Part shown: positions 48,601 to 56,005 of the stretch, one piece after another
How the letters are laid out: each line of letters starts with the position of its first letter
Numbering within the stretch: position 1 is the stretch's first letter
NCBI GenBank assembly: GCA_942491145.1
Contig: CALOBC010000014.1
Location: forward strand, 1 to 64,000
Length of the DNA stretch: 64,000 bases
Direction: 5' to 3'
Origin: CAXQUZ01 sp942491145
GTDB lineage: Bacteria; Myxococcota_A; UBA796; UBA2385
The notes under the pieces: generated by a model
The model's input: only the letters and a program-made list of their open reading frames with translations
Told to the model about the DNA's origin: nothing
Database searches by the model: none
Translations under genes and position numbers: made by a program

Positions 48601-49040
48601 GCGCCGTCCTCGCTGCGCACCCGCTTCCAGCGCTCTTGGGGCAGCCCTGCATCGGTGAAGCCGGCGGCCATGATGGGCTCACCGCTGTTGTTCTCGGCAC
48701 GGGCCCAGCGCATCGCCAGCTCGTCTTGGAGCTGACCGTAGAGCACCCCAATGGAGCGGGGTGCCGCGGGCTCGCCGGGGCGGGGTGGATCCAGAAACGA
48801 CACGTACTCCACGCACCGACCTTGGCGGGCGCGCAGGGGGTCGCAGTCCCCCAAGATGCCCTCTCCAAGGCCATAGTCGACAAACACGACCGTCGCGCTG
48901 GGGATCGGCTTGCGGGTGGGCGCGAGGGGATCGGGCGTGCTCAGGTCGACCACTGCAGGAGCCGCGGGCGCTTCGGGGAGCTCCTGGGCGTGGGCCTGGG
49001 CGGACAGGACGATGGCAACGGTGGCAGAGAGAGCGTTCAC
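45621..49040 (-). CDS. Large exported protein, possibly outer-membrane
   Basis: 1139 residues from a GTG that overlaps the previous stop (GTGA); the frame is open upstream but only as a shadow of the disordered-protein gene. The signal peptide VNALSATVAIVLSAQAHAQ is followed by a Pro/Ala-rich stretch, a mostly helical middle (ATIEAWVQQAMEAGAAREAV, LDNLSPARRDQVETWVLLDH) and a charged, low-complexity segment (DQRADARDARQRNASDPASR) near 740-800. The last 300 residues are beta-rich (MTLWWLDRPRMAIEWGAEAH, RTQVGVRVGALFGPGYNG, LIVGPYVRGQFAWVVPGLEL), reminiscent of a beta-barrel. The protein does not end in the usual aromatic residue. I do not recognise the family; it could be the outer-membrane part of the proposed complex. 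Confidence 0.55.
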   Translation of the reverse strand: MNALSATVAIVLSAQAHAQELPEAPAAPAVVDLSTPDPLAPTRKPIPSATVVFVDYGLGEGILGDCDPLRARQGRCVEYVSFLDPPRPGEPAAPRSIGVLYGQLQDELAMRWARAENNSGEPIMAAGFTDAGLPQERWKRVRSEDGAEAVPTPATWLDSRVLSTPTGLTPPIAWHQPAPLVGRVEAPPTLVRLTGRFALRLGHNGRPFPHELMDGDARSSAPFFEQMYPYSTSREDQSLQGVPAPTAPLQPFQEPERLLDTIEALAPGAPIEGSGATVFDHPIVVSPDLDISTLASTVHAQFDDFARLLGVTIASYASADHTLNQMRVLTSLTAMRRHPGPPDGAAGAGRRLVAAARGETDGEDAVSAELDRTAYALRDGFRLRLDWLPDPVVSYWMARLWREQSADKTLTPALIEQWQAGVTDMHRRVLRAGAPPIPDMAEATIEAWVQQAMEAGAAREAVARATRLYTLRTLLDNLSPARRDQVETWVLLDHVDEDLHVRMERLGEGRATPDEVTDLGQTAWRTVLDGHGHVSQPVPQGRRAVDPTAICTTRPGREALTEPAFGAATVDLLVLASEDAEGPDSVLAEIRHNTPFLFVDDPSDNIPDIARLIDVPGPKAIYRVRWRVWTGWHLLWGVQPVAAAHDRLVPWTAAICEDMVLAAPDLVPTLTRAGLLDGRLLPTEPMRGSDVRSDQRADARDARQRNASDPASREVEADQKADSTRKGLERALQLKEDAKEQGIGVAANASGTTGAERQVQQLDADNGVVQAQPSDAATYLRDLVRGMLTRSDGRTDGALIYAMHLDHSDRVQRTGLVPHTPYATTTHRSGKGHAIRTSAWATVIDPIDKPRPGVVPDVLSTLVSPAYNSTDQLSVDENPRPSWRRVHPLDWTLTGSLGGFPVRNVRYTCTVQPEDLDVLAPCPEDLLSRNSEGLSTDIGGLMTLWWLDRPRMAIEWGAEAHLDLMRPGWTRWFAGRDDYGDRAEVVEYGWTLRPAGGLVAGLRYAPRPTPLHTGSPDGRLWGVQRTNAAALASRTQVGVRVGALFGPGYNGTEMTLTPELWMGWSVRRPQGPRAAVTPHHPALIVGPYVRGQFAWVVPGLELYDDGQPRYQALDRSAALLVGARVHVRVNQKVSPPAAQ

Positions 49041-52000
49041 AGCTTGCGGAGATCCTCGAGCGACTGGAGCTGGTGGAGTTGACGGCCCACATCTTCGAGC
49101 AGGCGGCGCACCTCTGGGCTGGCGGAGGCGAGGGCCTGGAGCATGGTGACCATCTCCCGCTCCTGCATCTGTTCGAGGGCGGCGGGGCCTTGATCGGGTG
49201 CTGGTGGGCGGTTCGGGGCGGTCGCTGCGGAGGTTGAGGGGGACGATGCGCCTCGGGGGGACCACGACCACTGGGACTGTCCAGGAAACACGGGCAGCTC
49301 GCCAGCTTGGGGGTGTGGCGGGGCATCGGTCGGTGGGGGCGACTGCGGGCTGGGGGTGCGGGGAAGTGAGGGGCGGGCGCCGGGGCGAAAGCCGTGGGCG
49401 GACGGGCTTGCGGTGCCCTCGGGCGGCGGGGCGGCGGACTCGGCCACCTGGTCCCAGAAGCCGGTCCAGCGGGGTGGATCTCGCCGGGGCAGCTTGGGCG
49501 GGGGAGCGTCGGCGGGCTCGGGCGCGGAGGAGCGCGGCTGGGTGGGGTCTTCCCAGCCGGAGAGGCCCCAGTCCTGGCGGCGATCGGTGGCGGGGGGAGC
49601 CGGGCGCCAGCCGGGCTGGGTTGTGCTGGGGCGGGGCACAGGAGGCCCGGCTTGTCCCGGTGTGCCGGACCAGCTCGACACCGGAGGGGGCCGGGGCGGG
49701 GCGGACGCGGGTCGGGTGGCACGGGATGCACCGGCGTCTCCTGCGAACCGGGGCGGCTGTGGGGGATCGCCCGGGAAGCGGGGCGGGGCGGGCGGAGGGG
49801 CGGCCCGGGGTGGTGCGGGGGGCGTGGCGCGTTCCCCTTGGAACACCGGGGGGCGGTTGGCCGGGGCGCGGCGGTCAGGGGCGGCGCGGTGCGGACCGAC
49901 ACCCGTGGCGGCTGAGCCGGGCGCGGGGCGGGGGTCGCCGGGAAAGCGGGGCGGTGCGTTGGACGGGGCTTGCTGTTGGCCGGTGCGGGACGGGGGGCGG
50001 TCGCCGGGGAAGACGGGGGGCGCGGGGGCGGGGGCCCGGGCGGTGGACCGGCGCACCGGTGGTGGGGTGCGGGCGGTGTAGCGCTCGGTGCGGGAGGCCC
50101 GGGCGGCGCGGCGCAGGCGGGCGCGCAGGCTGGAGTCGGGACTTTGGGTGCCGGGGCTCTGGGTGCCCGGGCTCTGGGCGCTGCCGTCGGCTGGGGGCTC
50201 GGTGGCGGCTTGGGTCAGCCAGACGGCGCGCTGCTTGGGCGGCGGCAGCATGTGGGGGGTCTGGCGCCGGCCGGAGCGTCCCCAGCTGGGGGAGTCGAAG
50301 GGCTCGTCGGGGGCGCTGTGCTCGGGGTGTGCGCTGTCGGGGGCCAAGCCTCCAGGGGACCGGGAGCCAAGGGACCGCAGGCCCAGGGACCGGCGGGACC
50401 AGCCGCGCTCATGGGTGGGGTCGTGGGGCACGGCGCTGGACGGCGGGGCGGTGGGGGTGCCCGGGGTGGGTGGGCGTGATCCCGGCCGGGACGGGATGTT
50501 GGGGGTGCTGGGGGCTCCAGGCGCTCCAGGAGGACCGGGACGGGCGGCGGGCGGCGGGGGCGGGGTGGGGGCCGAGGGAGCGGGGGCTGGCTGAGCGGTG
50601 GTGGAGCGGTCGGGACGAGCGGGCGGCGATGCCTGTGCGGTGTGCGCCCCGGAGCGTTGTGTGGATGGGCCTTGTCGGGGAGCGGTGCCCGTGGAGCGGG
50701 AGGGAGCTGCGGGGCTTGCCTGGGGTGGGTCTGCCCGAAGCTGACCGGTCCGATGGGTGGATTCCCGAGAATGGCCTGCACTGGATGGTTCCCGGGGCTT
50801 CTGGTCCAGCTGTGTTGAGCCCCGCTGTGTTGAGCCCCGCTGGGGAGCGTCGGGCGACACGTGTCCAGGCCGTGCAGGAGCGCGTGATGCGGGGGACGGG
50901 GCGGCTGATGCTCTGGCCGCTGGGGTGGACTTCGCCCCCGAGGACCTCGCTCCGGTGGACTTGGCTGGGGTGGTCCGCTGTCCAGAGGGCTTCGCTCCTG
51001 TGGACTTCGCTCCTTGGGACTCCGGCGGCGCTGACGGGTCCCGGCGGGGACGACTCACCCCAGTGGACGGCACTTCAGGACGGGGCGGTGTCGCCGGTCG
51101 CGCAGCCCCCTCGGGCGGGGCATCCACCGCACCGATGAACTGCAGTCGGGGGGCCGCGGCGAGGCGCTGCATGCGGCGCACAAAGTGTGGGAATGGAGAC
51201 GTGGACGGTGTCTGCGTGCCTGGTGTTTGCTCGCCCGCTGGCTGTCGCCAAGGGGACTGCAGCCGGTCGGCCCAGACCGGGCTTCCCCCTGCGGACCACC
51301 CTCGGCCCCCCCGCCAGCCTTGTCCTGGGCCACTCGGGACCGAGCGGTCTGGGAGCCCTGAGGACCGTGCTGGAACAGGTGCAGGTGCAGGGGCCGGCGC
51401 TGCCGCAGGAGGCGCTGCTGTGGGCCGGCTGGTCTCCACCGGGGCCGTGGGCCCTTCAGGGCGTCGGGCATCCGCACGCTGGCCGTCGGGCGGTTGGACC
51501 TCGGCGCGGGGCATAGGCGCCGCCGGGGCCTCGCTTGGTGCACCCCCCGCGACGGCATGGGACGCGGTCGACGCGGGCCGGGTCGGGTCAACCGACGGGG
51601 TGGGCCGTGATGCACCCCGGGCGGACGGCTCGGGGACTGCGGCACCTGGAGCGCTGCCCCGCTGAGGGGTTGAGCTCTCGGCGACGGCGGATGTCGAGGA
51701 CGATAGCGTGCGGGGGGCCCTCGGGGTCTCAGGAGCGACCGCTCGGCCCGGTGGCTCGACCGATGCTGGGGGGCCAGACGGCGTGGCCTTTCCCGGGTGT
51801 GCTGGTGCCTGCGCTCTGGATGTTGGGCTGGCCGGAGTTGGCTTGCTTGTCGATGTCTTCGTGCTTGGGCTGGCAGCGTCCTGGGGCTGAGCGCCCAGTG
51901 CGCGATTCCGAGCTGCAGCGGGAGCTGAGCGTGCCCGTTGTCCGCGTGGTTCGTGTGGGGATGTCCCCGGTCGAGCTGGACGCTGAGCTGGCCGCCCCTC

Positions 52001-52747
52001 GGCTGGTCCCTGTGGCGTGGGGCCCCGGTCCCGTCCTTCACGTCCCGGTCCTTCACGTCCCGGTCCTTCACGCCCCGGTCCTGCACGCCCCGATCCTGCA
52101 CGTCCCGGTCCCGCCCCCTCCGTCCCAGACCGCTGCTGTCCCCCACGGTCCCGCAGCCGGCCGGCATCCTGCGCCTCTCCTCGGCCATCCCGCGCTGGCC
52201 GTGCGGCAGTTTGCCCGTCTCCAGGGCGCCCAGCCGACCGCACCCCACTTGCTCCCCTCGCGCCAGCCTGACCCCGTTCCGCCGGTCCTGTGCCCGTCGC
52301 GCCCTCCGCTCCTCGCCGGGGCTCCGCCATTCCCCCGGGCAACGCCGGTCCCGTCCCCCGCGCCTCGGCCCGCTGCTCTCGGCGCTGCTTCTCGGGCACC
52401 CACCGCGGGGGCACCGCCGAGACCGTGTGGTTCACCGGCCGCAGGGGCTCCCGGGCCGCCGTCGGGGCCGCTACCTCTGGGGTGTGGCGATGGGCCAGCC
52501 AGATCGCCGGCAAGGTCGCGAACAAGCGCTGCAGCCCGCTGCCCATCCATGCCAGCCCCCGCTGGTCCGCCAGGTCGGCCCCGTCCGGTCCCCGCAGGTC
52601 TGGCCCGCGCAGGTCTGGCCCCCGCAAGTCCGGACCACGGCGCAGCCAGCTCGTCCCCCTGCCCCCGTCCACCGGGGCCACCAGGACACTCTTCTGGCCC
52701 TCGGCGGGCGGTCCCTCGGCCGGCGCTTCACCAGTGGGGTCCTTCAT
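49037..52747 (-). CDS. Giant disordered Pro/Arg/Ala-rich protein
   Basis: 1236 residues, start MKDPTGEAPAEG overlapping the preceding stop (ATGA). The chain is nearly all low complexity. It has RGPDLRGPDLRGPD near residue 40, one hydrophobic segment near 70 (GLQRLFATLPAIWLAH), GREGPGREGPGREG near 225, KSTGAK/SSGAKS repeats near 620, GTQSPGTQSP near 880, and a C-terminal third with six copies of a P-x-F-(P/Q/A)-G-(D/E/Q) motif. Only the last 60 residues look folded: a coiled coil (ALEQMQEREMVTMLQALASA, LLEDVGRQLHQLQSLEDL). The uninterrupted 3.7 kb frame and overlaps at both ends argue that it is real. No known family; a spacer, scaffold or condensate-forming role in the complex is a guess. Confidence 0.6.
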   Translation of the reverse strand: MKDPTGEAPAEGPPAEGQKSVLVAPVDGGRGTSWLRRGPDLRGPDLRGPDLRGPDGADLADQRGLAWMGSGLQRLFATLPAIWLAHRHTPEVAAPTAAREPLRPVNHTVSAVPPRWVPEKQRREQRAEARGTGPALPGGMAEPRRGAEGATGTGPAERGQAGARGASGVRSAGRPGDGQTAARPARDGRGEAQDAGRLRDRGGQQRSGTEGAGPGRAGSGRAGPGREGPGREGPGREGRDRGPTPQGPAEGRPAQRPARPGTSPHEPRGQRARSAPAAARNRALGAQPQDAASPSTKTSTSKPTPASPTSRAQAPAHPGKATPSGPPASVEPPGRAVAPETPRAPRTLSSSTSAVAESSTPQRGSAPGAAVPEPSARGASRPTPSVDPTRPASTASHAVAGGAPSEAPAAPMPRAEVQPPDGQRADARRPEGPTAPVETSRPTAAPPAAAPAPAPAPVPARSSGLPDRSVPSGPGQGWRGGRGWSAGGSPVWADRLQSPWRQPAGEQTPGTQTPSTSPFPHFVRRMQRLAAAPRLQFIGAVDAPPEGAARPATPPRPEVPSTGVSRPRRDPSAPPESQGAKSTGAKPSGQRTTPAKSTGARSSGAKSTPAARASAAPSPASRAPARPGHVSPDAPQRGSTQRGSTQLDQKPREPSSAGHSRESTHRTGQLRADPPQASPAAPSRSTGTAPRQGPSTQRSGAHTAQASPPARPDRSTTAQPAPAPSAPTPPPPPAARPGPPGAPGAPSTPNIPSRPGSRPPTPGTPTAPPSSAVPHDPTHERGWSRRSLGLRSLGSRSPGGLAPDSAHPEHSAPDEPFDSPSWGRSGRRQTPHMLPPPKQRAVWLTQAATEPPADGSAQSPGTQSPGTQSPDSSLRARLRRAARASRTERYTARTPPPVRRSTARAPAPAPPVFPGDRPPSRTGQQQAPSNAPPRFPGDPRPAPGSAATGVGPHRAAPDRRAPANRPPVFQGERATPPAPPRAAPPPAPPRFPGDPPQPPRFAGDAGASRATRPASAPPRPPPVSSWSGTPGQAGPPVPRPSTTQPGWRPAPPATDRRQDWGLSGWEDPTQPRSSAPEPADAPPPKLPRRDPPRWTGFWDQVAESAAPPPEGTASPSAHGFRPGARPSLPRTPSPQSPPPTDAPPHPQAGELPVFPGQSQWSWSPRGASSPSTSAATAPNRPPAPDQGPAALEQMQEREMVTMLQALASASPEVRRLLEDVGRQLHQLQSLEDLRKL
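49290..50020 (-). repeat. Coding repeats of the PPxFPGD motif
   Basis: Six spaced copies encode PPVFPGD, PPRFPGD, PPVFQGE, PPRFPGD, PPRFAGD and LPVFPGQ in the C-terminal third of the disordered protein. Spacing is irregular (about 15-30 residues for the first five), which fits a linear binding motif repeated for avidity. Confidence 0.6.
52033..52113. repeat. 15-base tandem repeat inside the disordered-protein gene
   Basis: About five head-to-tail copies of a CGGTCCTTCACGTCC-type unit, in frame as GREGP on the minus strand. A second, degenerate 15-base repeat (GGTCTGGCCC-type) at about 52565-52635 encodes DLRGP units. Confidence 0.75.
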
Positions 52748-52899
52748 CGAGAATACTCACGCAGCGCACGTTGTCGTCGGCGTTCGACCGCTTCCTCGTG
52801 CAGCGCCCGGGCCAGTGCCCGCACCAACCGCTCCCGGGCGGCACCGCCCTCCAGCGACGCCAACACCCGCTGGAGTGTGGCCGCGTCCAAGCCCGCCAT
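52744..52899 (-). CDS. 51-residue helical protein in the operon
   Basis: Starts MAGLDAATLQRVLASLEGGA with the ATG sharing one base with the previous stop (TGATG) and ends EYSR with its stop overlapping the next ATG. It is predicted as two amphipathic, Arg-rich helices (RERLVRALARALHEEAVERR). It was found by following the chain of overlaps; the longer open frame upstream is a shadow. It could be a small assembly factor or regulator. The double overlap is the main evidence that it is translated. Confidence 0.55.
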   Translation of the reverse strand: MAGLDAATLQRVLASLEGGAARERLVRALARALHEEAVERRRQRALREYSR

Positions 52900-54467
52900 C
52901 ACTCCACCCCTTCGGTGGAGATCATGCCTCCCGGTTGGTCCGGGGTCGCCTCTGCTGCGGCCTCTTTGCCCGTCGCTGGCCAATAGTCGGCACGCTCTTC
53001 AGGCACCGGCCGCCACAGGTCGCCCATCCGCCGCAGCCCCGCCAAGAACGCCAGCAACAGCGTGGCAATGCCCACCATCATGGCGCTCTGTTGGCGGGCG
53101 CGCTGGGCTTGCATCGCTTGCTCCCAGCTCACCGACTCCACCGTCGGCAACAAGATGGGCGCCCGACCGGCGGCCATGCCCACGGTGTAGCCCCAGTTGC
53201 GCATCTTCAGGCTGCCGTGCTGCATCGCGGCCGACAGGTCTGGCCACTCGGTGGGCTCGGGGTCTTCGGTCGCGGTCTCGGGCCGGACCTGCACCCGCAG
53301 CAGCTCCGGGTGGCGCAAGATCCACGACACGGCGTTGGTGTCGCTCGGGGGCCGCTTGGCCAGGGGCACACCCATGTCGCCGTCGGTCTCCGGTCGGGTG
53401 GCCCGGCCCAGCGCCTCGGCCAGCTGCCAGTCGGGAATCAGCAGAACGGTGTACCAGACGCCCTGATGGGCAATCATGGGGTAGGTCAGCGGCACCGGTC
53501 CCAGCAAGTCTTCCATGCTGTCGTTGCTGGTGTCGCTGCCGGGGAACAGCGCGACCTGGTCCAGAGTGGAGACGACGTCGTCGTTCAGAGTCACCGTCAC
53601 CTTGGGACTCGCGCCGCTGCCCGGCTCCAGCGTCACCGTGAGGTCTTGCCACCGGCCGCCGCCCCGCGGGGGGCGCACGTCTGTGCCGCTCACCATGAGG
53701 GGCAGGCTCGGTGGAGTGGGCAGGCTGGAACAGGGGCGCAGTCGGCCATCCCACACGTCCGCAGGGACCAGCTCCGATGCGGCTTCTCCCGTCGTGCGGG
53801 GTGCGCTGGTGCCGTCGATGAGGCACGCATCCGGAGGGCCCAGGTAGGCCGCGACCGGGTCTCGCTGGCCGACCAAGTAGCGGCGGTCATCGGCCACACC
53901 GGCGCCCAGTCCCTCCAGCAAGAAGGCTTGGCGCACGCGGGTGCGGTCCCCACCCGCCCAGGGTCGGCCCAGCTTGTGCTCCAGGCACAGCTCAATGGCG
54001 AGCTGGGTGCGGACCACTTCAACATGGCGCTGGGCCACGTCTTCGGCTTCGAGCTTCACCCTCAGCCGTCGCGCTTCCACGGCGGGGCGCAGCTGAAGGG
54101 GCTCCACGTCGTCGGACTGGGCCCCAAGTCGGGACACCGAGATCGCCACATCGGTCTCGGTGAGGGTGGGCGGACGCCGTGCGGTCTCGCTGCGCAGCAC
54201 CAGCGCCAGCGTGGGGGTGAGCCCGGTCGAGATGGCCACCGCTTCCATCACACCGAGGCCGGTCGGCGCCCGGGGGTGGCCGCAGTAGGTGCTCAGCTCG
54301 GGGGCGGGGCTCCACGTGAACGTCGATGGGATCAGGGTCTCCAGCGCCCGCACTGCACTGGCATCGTAGGCGCCCACGAGCCGCCAGGGCTGGTCGCCAG
54401 CATGGGCGGCCGGTGCAGCGACCAGCACAGCAACAACAACAGCAGCGTTGGGGAGAGAGCGGCTCAT
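52899..54467 (-). CDS. Exported protein with C-terminal membrane anchor
   Basis: 522 residues; the ATG overlaps the previous stop. The signal peptide (VVVAVLVAAPAAHA) is followed by a beta-rich periplasmic region: TETDVAISVSRLGAQSDDVE, a Cys-bearing AIELCLEHKLG, TVTLEPGSGASPKVTVTLND. A membrane helix MMVGIATLLLAFLAGL is followed by a 44-residue basic-acidic tail that would lie in the cytoplasm. This gives a periplasmic domain held at the inner membrane. Family unknown. Together with its neighbours it suggests a multi-protein envelope complex. Confidence 0.6.
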   Translation of the reverse strand: MSRSLPNAAVVVAVLVAAPAAHAGDQPWRLVGAYDASAVRALETLIPSTFTWSPAPELSTYCGHPRAPTGLGVMEAVAISTGLTPTLALVLRSETARRPPTLTETDVAISVSRLGAQSDDVEPLQLRPAVEARRLRVKLEAEDVAQRHVEVVRTQLAIELCLEHKLGRPWAGGDRTRVRQAFLLEGLGAGVADDRRYLVGQRDPVAAYLGPPDACLIDGTSAPRTTGEAASELVPADVWDGRLRPCSSLPTPPSLPLMVSGTDVRPPRGGGRWQDLTVTLEPGSGASPKVTVTLNDDVVSTLDQVALFPGSDTSNDSMEDLLGPVPLTYPMIAHQGVWYTVLLIPDWQLAEALGRATRPETDGDMGVPLAKRPPSDTNAVSWILRHPELLRVQVRPETATEDPEPTEWPDLSAAMQHGSLKMRNWGYTVGMAAGRAPILLPTVESVSWEQAMQAQRARQQSAMMVGIATLLLAFLAGLRRMGDLWRPVPEERADYWPATGKEAAAEATPDQPGGMISTEGVE

Positions 54468-56005
54468 GTGGCGGAGTAGTCCTCAAGCTGGGGCAGCCGC
54501 GGCGACATCGGGCCATTGTCGTCACCCACCGGCGCGCCCAGCTCCACTCGAAAGGCCCGGGCGACCCCTTCGCTGGACACGACGATCAGGTCTCCGTCCC
54601 GCAAGCGCAAGGTGCGGGTGGCGGCGTCGACGACCTGCACTGCGTCCGGGGGCAGGTCCGCTTCCCACTGGTAGGTGCGCCCCACGCCACCGCTCTCGGT
54701 GGGCGAACCCGATGGGAATGCCCTCAGCACGACCATTCTGCGGGTCTGTACGTCTTGGTCTCGGATGACGGTGACGTCTCGCCCGGCGCCCAGCCGCACG
54801 GTGATCTCTTCCCACTGGGGGTGGCCGGTCTCGGGGTCCAGCTCGAAGGCCGCCTCGCCGAGCAAGTGGTGGGCCGGTGGGGGTCGGCGGGAGCGCCACA
54901 GGGGGCGGACCGGGTCGTCCAGATCACTGATGCGTGCGCGCAACACGGGCACGCGCCAGGGGTGGATGGATCGCGTCGGGCGGGTGCGCAGGGGGTCGAT
55001 CCGCAGGGCGCCTTCCGGCGGGGCGTCGAAGCCGGCAGCGCTCTCGGTGGGGGCGACCTCTTTGCCGCCGGTGGGGGCGACCTCGTGCAGCAGCACGTCC
55101 ACGGCGGTGGGCACGGGCTGGCGCCAGATGACCGCGGCCCAGGCGCACACATGCAGAGACACGACGTAGGCGGACTCGTAGCCGATGGTGTGGCGGCTCA
55201 CGAGCTCGACCAGCTGCAGCGTCAGCCACAGCATGATGGACGGGCCGAGCAGTGCGTAGAGCAGGGCACTGTCGAGCACAGATCCGGCGCTGCCGTCCCG
55301 GCGACCGGCGGCTCTGCGCTGGGCCACCGCTTGGGGGCGGCCGAGGGACAGGCCGGCGCCGAGAAATGCGAGCCCCAGCATGGCGGCTTCGGGCACCCAG
55401 CGCAGGTTGCTCCGCTCGGGCACATCCGGGTCGCCCAGCGCGAGGCCGTGGACCACACCGGCGACGACCGAAGCGAGGCCCAGCGCGGCGCAGATGCCCC
55501 AGAACAGGCGTCGCTGGCCAGCCACGACGGGGCGCCAAGCGGTGCGGCCGTCCTCCCGCCCCAGGAGGGCGAGTCCACCGACCAAGATGCTGCCCACCGT
55601 GCCGGCGCCGAGCCACGCGAGGCCGAGGGTGGTGGGCAGCTCCCGGCTGCTCAGGGCACTGGCGATGTCGACCAGCTCGCCGCGGCCGAGGCTCTGGCCA
55701 AAGCGGTACCAGCACAACAAGGCGACCGGCACGACCGCCGCGAGCAGCCGCCGCAGCTTTCGGTCCAGGCCGACCTGGCGGGGGCGGAGCTGGGGATGGG
55801 GCCCGGGACCCAGGCGACGACCCCGCAGCAGTGCGGCGATCGACACGGTGAGAATGGCCCATGGCAGCAGGTCGTTGCTGGCCAGCACGTGCTCGGTGTG
55901 GAGGATGGGCTGGAGCAGCAAGGTCGCCAGCCAGAGCCCCGCGAGGTCGGCACCCCGGCGTGCCCGGGCGGCGGTGCTGTCGAAGAAGGCGCGCAGTCTG
56001 CTCAT
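54464..56005 (-). CDS. Polytopic membrane protein with soluble C-terminal domain
   Basis: 513 residues, overlapping both neighbours by four bases. The first 285 residues hold about seven hydrophobic helices (LWLATLLLQPILH, LLPWAILTVSIAALL, LAAVVPVALLCWY, TVGSILVGGLALLG, LFWGICAALGLASVVAGVV, AAMLGLAFLGAGLSLG, LLGPSIMLWLTLQLVEL). The last 200 residues are soluble and beta-rich (WEEITVRLGAGRDVTVIRDQ, TRTLRLRDGDLIVVSSEGVA), probably cytoplasmic. It could be the inner-membrane platform of the complex. No transporter or enzyme motif is recognised. Confidence 0.6.
   Translation of the reverse strand: MSRLRAFFDSTAARARRGADLAGLWLATLLLQPILHTEHVLASNDLLPWAILTVSIAALLRGRRLGPGPHPQLRPRQVGLDRKLRRLLAAVVPVALLCWYRFGQSLGRGELVDIASALSSRELPTTLGLAWLGAGTVGSILVGGLALLGREDGRTAWRPVVAGQRRLFWGICAALGLASVVAGVVHGLALGDPDVPERSNLRWVPEAAMLGLAFLGAGLSLGRPQAVAQRRAAGRRDGSAGSVLDSALLYALLGPSIMLWLTLQLVELVSRHTIGYESAYVVSLHVCAWAAVIWRQPVPTAVDVLLHEVAPTGGKEVAPTESAAGFDAPPEGALRIDPLRTRPTRSIHPWRVPVLRARISDLDDPVRPLWRSRRPPPAHHLLGEAAFELDPETGHPQWEEITVRLGAGRDVTVIRDQDVQTRRMVVLRAFPSGSPTESGGVGRTYQWEADLPPDAVQVVDAATRTLRLRDGDLIVVSSEGVARAFRVELGAPVGDDNGPMSPRLPQLEDYSAT

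Noticed and set aside
49198..51138. Plus-strand frames opposite the disordered-protein gene
   Set aside because: Arg/Gly/Trp-rich reverse reading of Pro/Ala codons; no folded segment or start signal. The minus frame is favoured by overlaps at both ends.
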